The notes beneath the pieces were generated by a model that worked only from the letters and a program-made list of their open reading frames with translations, was not told the DNA's origin and made no database searches. DNA of 7,055 nt from Phycisphaerales bacterium. Its GTDB lineage: Bacteria; Planctomycetota; Phycisphaerae; Phycisphaerales; SM1A02. The stretch lies in the NCBI GenBank assembly GCA_022447165.1, contig JAKVBR010000030.1, positions 1 through 7,055 on the forward strand, given 5' to 3'. The translations under genes were made by a program, and so were the position numbers. Position 1 is the first letter of the stretch, and each line of letters starts with the position of its first letter. Shown in pieces: positions 1 through 6,228 of the stretch.

Positions 1-233
1 CGAATCATGCTTTGTCGCACGATGTCTTGTAACATCGCTGCAATCCCAAGAGTCCCACCAAGCAAGGCAATCAGCGCCCAAGCATCATTACCCCAATGTG
101 AGATAATGATTCGTACGAGTAACAGCCCAATCGTGACTGAGATGAATAAACGAGCATAATTTGAAGCCATGCGCAACAGAGCCCTGTGGACTTCGTTCCG
201 TTTTTTGTGTTGATTATGCTTTACTTCTGTCAT
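1..233 (-). CDS. Polysaccharide flippase-like membrane protein, N-terminal part
   Basis: This is the N-terminal 77 residues of an integral membrane protein that continues past the left edge of the window. Translated from the ATG at 233 on the minus strand, it has a basic, hydrophilic start (about residues 1-21, rich in Lys, Arg and His). A first hydrophobic helix follows at about 28-45 (ARLFISVTIGLLLVRIII), then a second at about 51-68 (AWALIALLGGTLGIAAML). A conserved-looking D-I-V-R-Q-S segment comes after it. This layout fits the N-terminus of Wzx/MOP-superfamily exporters, which flip lipid-linked oligosaccharides across the inner membrane. The adjacent glycan-modifying operon supports this. 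An in-frame TGA lies just upstream of the ATG, so the true start is this ATG or Met22. Only two of the expected 12-14 helices are visible, so another polytopic membrane protein cannot be excluded. Confidence 0.6.
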   Translation of the reverse strand, partial: MTEVKHNQHKKRNEVHRALLRMASNYARLFISVTIGLLLVRIIISHWGNDAWALIALLGGTLGIAAMLQDIVRQSMI

Positions 234-336
234 GAGCTTTCACTTAACTATCAGGTATATCAAAATCCCTCAATTCAATACTCATTTCGGCATGCTTTTC
301 TTTAGTCATGCACAGAAACCACCGAATATGTGATAT

Positions 337-350
337 TGCTATCTTATAAG
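337..350 (+). promoter_or_regulatory. Possible promoter of the sulfotransferase operon
   Basis: In the 134-bp gap between divergent genes there is an extended -10-like sequence, TGC followed by TATCTT (337-345), overlapping a second -10-like hexamer, TATAAG (345-350). No good -35 hexamer sits at the right distance. Initiation here would leave a leader of only about 10-15 bases before the ATG at 368, and the preceding AAAGAGCAG is only a weak ribosome-binding site. This is a weak call based on motif resemblance. Confidence 0.25.
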
Positions 351-367
351 TCTAAAGAGCAGTAATT

Positions 368-1192
368 ATGTCCACTCCAGACCCCAATACGATTTCATTC
401 ATCATGGCAGGATGCCAACGCTGTGGATCTACTTGGGTTGATGCAGCATTGCGAGAGTATCCTGAGATTTTTCTACCCGCTCAAAAGCAGACTTACTTTT
501 TTGATGAAAACTATGAAAAAGGAACAGATTGGTACTTGAGTCAGTTTCAAGATGCATGCCATTCAGAGGTCTATAAAGCAGTTGGTGAAATTTCAACTGG
601 ATATTGCTTGCCTCATGCTATACCAAAGATGGCAGCATTGCTTCCTCACATAAAAATCATTATGGCAATGCGGCACCCCGTTGAAAGAGCATATAGCAAT
701 TACCAAACCCGCAAAGCGGTGAATAACTGGTCGAGTTTTGAATCCGCATTAGAACAAGATCCTAATTTTTATGACCGAGGTCGATACATAGAACAAATTG
801 AAGCGCTTCTTGAACACTATCCACGTGAACAACTTCATTTTGTTCTTTACGACGATTTAAAACAGAACGACAAAGCCTATCTTGATTCTATACTTGATTT
901 CTTAGGAATTGACAGTACGCGGGTTAATTCCCAAATTGGCCTAGTTCGAAATGCTTCAATCTTCCCTCGTCTTCGCAAGACTCTTCACACGCTTGGATTA
1001 AAATCGGTTGTCAATGCAATCAGCCGTAGTGCTATAGGAGATGTTGTAAGAAAGCGCAACAAGAAGAAAAGGAAATCAAGTGCATTAAGCATGAACCCAC
1101 AAACAAGAAGTGAACTTGTGGCATATTTCAAACCGTACAACGAGAAGCTTGCATCGTTTTTGAACCGTAATCTTGACCATTGGAATAACTAA
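368..1192 (+). CDS. Sulfotransferase family protein (first of two)
   Basis: A 274-residue PAPS-dependent sulfotransferase, predicted to move a sulfuryl group from 3'-phosphoadenosine 5'-phosphosulfate to an acceptor, most likely a glycan given its neighbours. The 5'-phosphosulfate-binding loop is G-C-Q-R-C-G-S-T-W (residues 15-23). A GEIS-type strand is at 73-76. The 3'-phosphate-binding segment M-R-H-P-V-E-R-A-Y-S-N-Y spans 101-112, with Arg102 and Ser110 at the expected binding positions. The D-R-G-R-Y motif (136-140) and V-L-Y-D-D-L (159-164) fit the heparan-type/bacterial branch. The loop has Arg where many members have the catalytic Lys, a common variant in bacterial members. There is no signal peptide or membrane helix, so it is probably cytoplasmic. 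A very basic stretch, R-K-R-N-K-K-K-R-K, lies at 228-236. It heads a three-gene operon and is followed 3 bp later by a glycosyltransferase. The acceptor is unknown. Confidence 0.88.
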   Translation: MSTPDPNTISFIMAGCQRCGSTWVDAALREYPEIFLPAQKQTYFFDENYEKGTDWYLSQFQDACHSEVYKAVGEISTGYCLPHAIPKMAALLPHIKIIMAMRHPVERAYSNYQTRKAVNNWSSFESALEQDPNFYDRGRYIEQIEALLEHYPREQLHFVLYDDLKQNDKAYLDSILDFLGIDSTRVNSQIGLVRNASIFPRLRKTLHTLGLKSVVNAISRSAIGDVVRKRNKKKRKSSALSMNPQTRSELVAYFKPYNEKLASFLNRNLDHWNN

Positions 1193-1195
1193 ACT

Positions 1196-2359
1196 GTGAT
1201 TCGAAGCGGACATTTTATTCCTTTAATTGCATGCAAAAAAGGGTTCTCGAACAACGTGTCGGGTCATGTTCAAATGCCTTTACATGCAATCAAATTGTTA
1301 GCCGATGCGAATCACGAAGTTCATCTATTTACAAATCCCCCAACAGAAGATCGTCCAGACTTACCAGACATTTTGCCTTCAAACATCAATATTCACTTTG
1401 TCACAGACGGCAGAAAGAGAACAATTGTAAAAGGTGGCGTTGGGGGTAAAGGCAAAGGATTTCGACCTGTCGCTCTATTCAAGCAGATTAACCAGATAAA
1501 AGAGATTGTGCGTAAAGAGAAACTAGAGTTGTTTCACGCTTATGGGTATGGAAGAACAGCGTCGTTCTCATCGCTGTTAAAGTTTTCGGGACTGAAAGCT
1601 CCTGCCTTTGTAACGCTGTTTGGATTGCCGCAACTATCTGCAAAAGAACGATTGATAAGAAAAACTTGGAAACGATTACATCTCATCTCTTGCACATCAT
1701 ACGTACAAGAGTTGTTACAACAATCAAAACTTCCAGCAACCCTCATTCGAACAGGTCCTGTTCGAAACATGTTTACTGAACTCAAAGAAGATTCAGTAAC
1801 ACGGAAAGACCGTGTATTGTTTTGGAGAGATCCAACGGCTGCCAATGGAGCTGACATTTGTTTAAAGGCATTTCAACAACTAGCCCCTGAGTATCCAAGT
1901 GTCACATTTGAGTTTGCAATTCGACCACACTGGAATGAAATAGATGGCATTGAAACTTTAGAGCAAACTTTTGAAAATGTGAAAGTGCATCGATTTCCAT
2001 ACAAAGATGGCATCACTATTGCAGACCTTGTTACAAGTTCCAAAGTAATCGTTTTACCCTTCCGTAAACACAGCATCCATCCTCAACTCGCAATTGCAGA
2101 ATCTCTTGCTTGTGGGATTCCTACAATTACAACAGACCTCTGTTCAGCCAGAGAAATCGTTCGAGAAGGCGAGAATGGTTTTTTAACTCCTGTTGATAAT
2201 GTAACAGCGACAGTCCAAAAGATTAAAGAGGTACTGGATTCTGACGAGTTGTTTAACAAACTGAGTAGGCAAGCAAAACAATCCATTAAAGAACAGTGGG
2301 GCTGGTCGGATTACGTTAATGAAGTCGATACGCTGTATCAACGGGTGATACAGAAATGA
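1196..2359 (+). CDS. GT4-like (GT-B fold) glycosyltransferase
   Basis: A 387-residue glycosyltransferase of the group 1/GT4 type. It would transfer a sugar from a nucleotide-activated donor during surface-glycan assembly, at the cytoplasmic face of the membrane. The N-terminal Rossmann-like half has a first strand at about 7-13, the donor/acceptor loop S-G-H-V-Q-M-P (22-28) and H-E-V-H-L-F-T (40-46). The C-terminal half holds the family signature A-I-A-E-S-L-A-C-G-I-P (299-309), followed by S-A-R-E-I-V and E-N-G-F-L (317-330). Glu302 and Glu320 match the two best conserved C-terminal acids, but the first Glu of the classical E-x7-E motif is not present. A Gly/Lys-rich loop lies at 78-90. The start is GTG, three bases after the previous stop and in the same frame, and the N-terminal strand supports it. 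Its end overlaps the next gene by ATGA. Donor sugar and linkage cannot be told. Confidence 0.85.
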   Translation: MIRSGHFIPLIACKKGFSNNVSGHVQMPLHAIKLLADANHEVHLFTNPPTEDRPDLPDILPSNINIHFVTDGRKRTIVKGGVGGKGKGFRPVALFKQINQIKEIVRKEKLELFHAYGYGRTASFSSLLKFSGLKAPAFVTLFGLPQLSAKERLIRKTWKRLHLISCTSYVQELLQQSKLPATLIRTGPVRNMFTELKEDSVTRKDRVLFWRDPTAANGADICLKAFQQLAPEYPSVTFEFAIRPHWNEIDGIETLEQTFENVKVHRFPYKDGITIADLVTSSKVIVLPFRKHSIHPQLAIAESLACGIPTITTDLCSAREIVREGENGFLTPVDNVTATVQKIKEVLDSDELFNKLSRQAKQSIKEQWGWSDYVNEVDTLYQRVIQK

Positions 2360-3222
2360 CATTACCTCAGTTTTTAGTCATCGGCGCCATGAAAGCTGGC
2401 ACAACTACCCTGTTTCAAGATCTCAAGGGACATCCTTCAGTCTATATGGCCAGTGATAAAGAGATTAACGGACTTGCGGATGACTCCATTTTCACCCCAA
2501 AAGGCATAAAAGCATACGAGAAGCATTTTCTAAAATCGGAGTCGAATCAAATTTGTGGAGAAGGATCTACTAACTATTCAAAAGTTCCAGATATCGAGAA
2601 TGTGCCTGAACGTGCTCACAAAATTTTAGGTAATGACATTCGCTTAATTTACCTAGTACGGAATCCAATTGCTCGTCTCATTAGTCAGTACAACCACCAT
2701 GTCAATGTTGCTGGTTTGACAACACCGATAGATGAAGCCATACACGAACTCCCAAGACTTGTTAATTACAGTAAATATGCCATGCAACTTCAACCATGGA
2801 TTTCTGAATTCGGACTAAAACAAATCAAAGTTATTGTCTTCGAGGATTATGTAAAGAATCGAGTAGACACTTTTACTAGTGTTTGCAACTTTTTAGGCAT
2901 CCCTGTTCAAGTTGATCACATCGAATCTGAAAAAGCATTTAACAAGGGTGCTGGTCGACCTAAACAGAGTGGTCTGATATCCGATTTTTCAAAAGGCAAG
3001 TTATATCACACTATGGTGAGAAAATTTATTCCACAAGCAGTCAAAGATTCTGTTCGCAAACATGCTCTTCCTAAGTCTGAACCACCTCAACAGCCAACGA
3101 ATACATCTGTGAACTGGGTCGTTCAACAACTGCTTGATGACTCTAAAGAGTTATGTGAGATACTCGGATGGGACACGCTGCCCTGGAATCTAGAGGATGC
3201 TGTTAAAACTTACGGCAAGTAA
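2356..3222 (+). CDS. Sulfotransferase family protein (second of two)
   Basis: A 288-residue PAPS-dependent sulfotransferase with canonical motifs. The phosphosulfate-binding loop G-A-M-K-A-G-T-T-T-L-F is at residues 10-20, with Lys13 as the likely catalytic lysine. G-E-G-S-T-N-Y is at 68-74. The 3'-phosphate-binding segment L-V-R-N-P-I-A-R-L-I-S-Q-Y spans 100-112, with Arg102 and Ser110. V-F-E-D-Y is at 161-165, and a C-terminal W-D-T-L-P-W is at 272-277. The start overlaps the glycosyltransferase stop (ATGA), and GGGTGA about seven bases upstream is a plausible ribosome-binding site, so translation is probably coupled. It differs clearly from the first sulfotransferase of the operon. The two therefore probably act on different positions or residues of the same product rather than being a recent duplication. 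It is probably cytoplasmic, with unknown acceptor. Confidence 0.9.
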   Translation: MTLPQFLVIGAMKAGTTTLFQDLKGHPSVYMASDKEINGLADDSIFTPKGIKAYEKHFLKSESNQICGEGSTNYSKVPDIENVPERAHKILGNDIRLIYLVRNPIARLISQYNHHVNVAGLTTPIDEAIHELPRLVNYSKYAMQLQPWISEFGLKQIKVIVFEDYVKNRVDTFTSVCNFLGIPVQVDHIESEKAFNKGAGRPKQSGLISDFSKGKLYHTMVRKFIPQAVKDSVRKHALPKSEPPQQPTNTSVNWVVQQLLDDSKELCEILGWDTLPWNLEDAVKTYGK

Positions 3223-3224
3223 CT

Positions 3225-4937
3225 CTAATTGCAAACTCCCCAATCTCCAATAAGAATCAGCAGGTCGTCGATATCCACTTCGGAGTTATTGTCAAAGTCT
3301 GCACTGCAATCCCCACAGAGTCCCCACTGAGAAATCAATTCAAGTAAATCGTCAACGTTTATGTAACCATCAGCGACGAGATCTGTAGCACAGCCCTCAT
3401 GTTCAACTATGTCAATCGTCTGATTTACTGCGACATCAGTTAAAATCTGCACTATTCCTGAAGGCCAACGTATTTGTATTTCATCAATGATTTCATGATT
3501 GTTTAATCCAATGTGTTGAGTAAATGAATGCTGAGACCAATATCCAGTACCGGTTTGGATTTCACGAATCTGGGACAATGAACCTGTTTTTACAGTAACT
3601 CTTGCACCTACTGCTGATCTGTTTGAAACAGTCCCTTCTAGATTAATCTTAATCCATTTATTTTGACTCTTCAGGTCATTGCGAGCAAGAAGATTGGGAC
3701 CAAACTTGAACGCGAACATGAGATCAAGATCTCCATCATTATCAATATCTGAGATTCCCATTCCAGTGCCACTGTTTCCTACATGAGAATCATTGTTGAA
3801 GGCTTTAACTTCGTCGTGAGCAATGAAGTTTTCGCCAGCGTTGACATTCTCAAACAGTCCAACTGTTGGCGCACTATTCCACATCGAGGTCATGACTAAA
3901 TCCAAGTCACCGTCATTATCCATATCAAACCATGCACAACTACGCTCACCACCAATAAGTTTGAGGACTGTAGGAGTAACATCTGTGAACTGAAAATTTC
4001 CATCATTTCTAAGAAGTTTGTTTGGCCCATAGTATTGCTGTGGATTGTCCCCTTCTTGACCAGTCATGCCTATATTGCATATATATAAATCTAAATCACC
4101 ATCATTATCATAATCCCCCGCAGCAACTCCTCTGCCATGTTCATTGTCCACTGTTAACTCATTAGTAACATCAACGAGTTCACCATTATCATTTCTGTAC
4201 ATTCTGTTCTCTGAAATTTCTAACCACTCAGGCGGTATTTCTTCCCAATTACAAGGGCATCCTTTACCTGCTGCTGCATATAAATCCAAATCACCATCAT
4301 TATCAAAATCACACCAAGCGACGCCTCTGCCTACATCTTTATGACCAAAGACTTCGGGAGTTACATCTTCAAAGATGTTGTCACCCATGTTCCGATACAG
4401 TTTGTCACTACCTACATCCGGCTTCCCAGAGTTAGTTGAAACCATAATATCTAACAGACCATCTGAGTCGAAATCAACCCAAGCTCCCCCACGTGCCATC
4501 ATGTTCCCAGCATTTTCAAACAAGTCGTTACTTGAGAGTTCGACAAACTGAGTCTCACCATCATTTTCGAACAATCGACATTGCTCCCCAAATGCAACAA
4601 AAAACATATCTAAATCACCATCATTATCACTATCTCCAAAGAGAGGTGACCATACAGAATGGTGTTCAGCAAATACACCCTGAGTTGCATTTGTAAAGTT
4701 GCCTTTCCCATCATTCAAAAAGAGCAACGTTTGGTCTCCTGTCAAACCGCCAGTAGACATAATCAAGTCATCGTCCCCGTCATTGTCAATGTCAACCATT
4801 GCGATGCCAATTGACTTGCCATTAGTGTATTTCACCCCAACTGGTGTAATGTCAGTCCAATCACAAAATGCTACGCTTGGAACAAACAAGCATGCAACCA
4901 AAACTCTGCAAATTTGCTGTTGTAAACTTCTCTTCAT
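3225..4937 (-). CDS. Secreted FG-GAP/VCBS propeller protein with ASPIC/UnbV domain and dockerin-like tail
   Basis: A 570-residue predicted exported protein. A signal peptide (about residues 1-25: M-K-R start, hydrophobic core, likely cut after A-F-C) leads to seven Asp-rich FG-GAP/VCBS motifs of the D-x-D-N-D-G-D-x-D type. These start near residues 49, 102, 155, 210, 275, 338 and 397. They are calcium-binding loops whose number matches one seven-bladed beta-propeller. An ASPIC/UnbV domain follows at about 427-510 (S-A-V-G-A-R-V, T-G-T-G-Y-W-S-Q, I-R-W-P-S-G). The C-terminus (about 516-570) holds two repeats of a dockerin/EF-hand-like unit, each with V/I-D-D-L-L-x-L-I and W-G-x-C, plus four Cys. 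This architecture suggests an extracellular, calcium-stabilised binding or adhesion protein; no enzyme motif is seen. An upstream ATG at 5000 is rejected because a promoter lies between it and 4937. It converges on the sulfotransferase operon. Confidence 0.88.
   Translation of the reverse strand: MKRSLQQQICRVLVACLFVPSVAFCDWTDITPVGVKYTNGKSIGIAMVDIDNDGDDDLIMSTGGLTGDQTLLFLNDGKGNFTNATQGVFAEHHSVWSPLFGDSDNDGDLDMFFVAFGEQCRLFENDGETQFVELSSNDLFENAGNMMARGGAWVDFDSDGLLDIMVSTNSGKPDVGSDKLYRNMGDNIFEDVTPEVFGHKDVGRGVAWCDFDNDGDLDLYAAAGKGCPCNWEEIPPEWLEISENRMYRNDNGELVDVTNELTVDNEHGRGVAAGDYDNDGDLDLYICNIGMTGQEGDNPQQYYGPNKLLRNDGNFQFTDVTPTVLKLIGGERSCAWFDMDNDGDLDLVMTSMWNSAPTVGLFENVNAGENFIAHDEVKAFNNDSHVGNSGTGMGISDIDNDGDLDLMFAFKFGPNLLARNDLKSQNKWIKINLEGTVSNRSAVGARVTVKTGSLSQIREIQTGTGYWSQHSFTQHIGLNNHEIIDEIQIRWPSGIVQILTDVAVNQTIDIVEHEGCATDLVADGYINVDDLLELISQWGLCGDCSADFDNNSEVDIDDLLILIGDWGVCN
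4093..4629. repeat. Dispersed 18-bp repeats encoding calcium-binding loops
   Basis: The 18-mer AAATCACCATCATTATCA occurs exactly at 4093-4110, 4288-4305 and 4612-4629. Close variants lie at 3727-3744 and 3904-3921. On the coding (minus) strand each encodes the D-N-D-G-D core of an FG-GAP calcium loop. The copies are 177-306 bp apart and sit within the propeller gene, so they are internal protein-repeat coding sequence, not a mobile or CRISPR repeat. Confidence 0.85.
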
Positions 4938-4968
4938 ACCAGTTACGACCAAAACTAATGGACAATCA

Positions 4969-4996
4969 ACTATACCGTATTCAATAAGTGAGTCAA
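4969..4996 (-). promoter_or_regulatory. Sigma70-like promoter of the FG-GAP protein gene
   Basis: Read on the minus strand, a -35 hexamer TTGACT (4991-4996) and a -10 hexamer TATAGT (4969-4974) are separated by 16 bases. Each matches the consensus at five of six positions. Transcription would begin near 4962, giving a leader of about 25 bases before the ATG at 4937. This fixes the start of the secreted protein, since the earlier in-frame ATG at 5000 lies upstream of the promoter. Confidence 0.65.
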
Positions 4997-5136
4997 GCAA
5001 GAAGCCTCGAATGTATCAAATAGAGCGTAAAAATAAGTGTTTTTAGTCCGATACACAACAATACCCACTAAGTCCTTACTATGTTCATCATTCAATGCAA
5101 TAACCCCACAATTTTCAGGACTCACACTTTGGTAAC

Positions 5137-5151
5137 ATGACTCAAGTTTGA
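5137..5151 (+). other. Four-codon upstream ORF overlapping the prfA start
   Basis: ATG ACT CAA GTT TGA (5137-5151) overlaps the TTG start of prfA at 5148, so stop and start share the sequence TTGA. There is no close ribosome-binding site for it (AGGA at 5117-5120 is 16 bases away). It could be a coupling mini-ORF. It could also be the true prfA start displaced by one base: one more T in the TTT run would make ATG run directly into the prfA frame. Confidence 0.25.
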
Positions 5152-6227
5152 AACGGATTCCAGAAAATGTGAATAAGAGTTTACAAGAAATTGTCAAACA
5201 ACATGTTCAGTTAACAACCGAACTTCTAAAACCTGCAGTACTTGCGGACCACAAACAAGTAACCTCGTTATCCATCAAAAAATCAGCAATCGAACCGCTT
5301 GTACATTCCTTTGAACAGTATCAATCGCTACTTGCTCAAGAAAATGAACTAGAAGAAATGCAACAAAGTGGCGATGATGAAATCGCAATGCTTGCAAAAG
5401 AGGAGTTGAAACAAGTTCAGATAGATCTGGAAACACTTACGACATCGATTGAAAAGCAGCTCGTCAACGCAGATGACCATTCGATTGGTTCAGTCATTCT
5501 TGAGATTCGCGCTGGAGTCGGGGGCGATGAAGCCGCCATTTGGGCGGGAGATATCGAGGAAATGTACACACGGTATGCATCATCAAGGGGCTGGAAAATC
5601 GAAGAGATGGAACGAAGCGTTGCCGACATGGGCGGCTCTAAGGCAGTCATGCTGAACATCACAGGTGAGGGTGTCTGGGCGAATCTCGCTTTTGAATCAG
5701 GCACACACCAAGTCAAGCGCGTCCCCGCAACCGAAGCCCAAGGCCGCGTGCACACTTCAACTGCAACTGTCGCGGTACTCCCAGAGCCTGAAGAAGTTGA
5801 AGTTGAGCTCGACACTAAAGATGTACAAGAAAAGATTACAACGGCAACTGGCCCAGGCGGGCAGAATGTCAACAAGGTTGCGACTGCCGTTCACCTCATT
5901 CATGAACCAAGCGGTATCGAAGTGCGCATGCAAGATACAAAGAGCCAAGCACAAAACCGCGAAAAGGCATGGAAACTTTTAAGAGCTCGGCTATATGAAA
6001 AACAAAAAGCAGAAGTTGATGCCAAGCGTGCCGAAACTCGTCAATCACTCATTGGCACGGGGAGCAGGGCAGAGAAAATCCGTACCTACCGCTACAAAGA
6101 TAACCAAGTGGTCGACCATAGGGTTAACACATCGCACAATCTCACAGACTTTATGAGTGGAAATATTCAATCAGTGCTCGATTTATTAATCGAAGCAGAA
6201 ACAGCCAACCGATTAGCAGAACTCTAA
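5148..6227 (+). CDS. prfA: Peptide chain release factor 1
   Basis: A 359-residue class I release factor, which reads UAA and UAG stop codons in the ribosomal A site and triggers hydrolysis of peptidyl-tRNA. The N-terminal helical domain covers about residues 1-105. The PCRF core then holds the stop-codon-reading tripeptide P-A-T (193-195, in R-V-P-A-T-E-A-Q-G-R), which marks RF1; RF2 would have S-P-F. The catalytic G-G-Q is at 237-239, within G-P-G-G-Q-N-V-N. The C-terminal G-S-R-A-E-K-I-R-T-Y is at 305-314. Length equals the usual 360 or so. The first possible start in this frame is TTG at 5148, because a TAA lies at 5133-5135; no close Shine-Dalgarno is seen. Gly-Pro before GGQ is less usual than Gly-Ala but occurs in related factors. 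A gene of unknown function follows after one base, probably co-transcribed; prmC, which methylates the GGQ glutamine, is not in this window. Confidence 0.97.
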   Translation: MKRIPENVNKSLQEIVKQHVQLTTELLKPAVLADHKQVTSLSIKKSAIEPLVHSFEQYQSLLAQENELEEMQQSGDDEIAMLAKEELKQVQIDLETLTTSIEKQLVNADDHSIGSVILEIRAGVGGDEAAIWAGDIEEMYTRYASSRGWKIEEMERSVADMGGSKAVMLNITGEGVWANLAFESGTHQVKRVPATEAQGRVHTSTATVAVLPEPEEVEVELDTKDVQEKITTATGPGGQNVNKVATAVHLIHEPSGIEVRMQDTKSQAQNREKAWKLLRARLYEKQKAEVDAKRAETRQSLIGTGSRAEKIRTYRYKDNQVVDHRVNTSHNLTDFMSGNIQSVLDLLIEAETANRLAEL

Positions 6228-6228
6228 G

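Noticed and set aside
1540..2286. Three antisense reading frames inside the glycosyltransferase gene
   Set aside because: They are short, lie opposite a well-supported gene, and show no family motifs or start signals.
3727..4629. Regularly recurring short repeats that could suggest a CRISPR-like array
   Set aside because: Spacing is uneven and too long, and each copy is in frame and encodes the Asp-rich loop of the propeller protein.
4907..4937. The signal peptide of the FG-GAP protein read as a lipoprotein signal (V-A-F-C)
   Set aside because: Phe just before Cys does not fit a lipobox, which needs a small residue there; signal peptidase I cleavage after A-F-C is more likely.
4938..5000. 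N-terminal extension of the FG-GAP protein starting at the ATG at 5000
   Set aside because: It would place 21 residues before a complete signal peptide, and the promoter at 4969-4996 lies downstream of that ATG.
4970..5197. A 75-codon minus-strand reading frame between prfA and the FG-GAP gene, with fairly protein-like composition
   Set aside because: It overlaps the first 50 bases of prfA on the opposite strand and ends inside the -10 box of the FG-GAP gene promoter. It has no ribosome-binding site and no family resemblance. A 51-codon version from an internal GTG is possible but unsupported.
5417..5875. Long antisense reading frame inside prfA
   Set aside because: It is a low-complexity Ser/Thr-rich shadow of a certain gene, caused by prfA codon usage on the other strand.
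5824..5890. The G-P-G-G-Q-N-V-N-K motif read as an ArfB-type rescue hydrolase
   Set aside because: The protein has full RF1 length with a P-A-T stop-codon-reading motif and N-terminal helical domain; ArfB proteins are about 140 residues and lack these.
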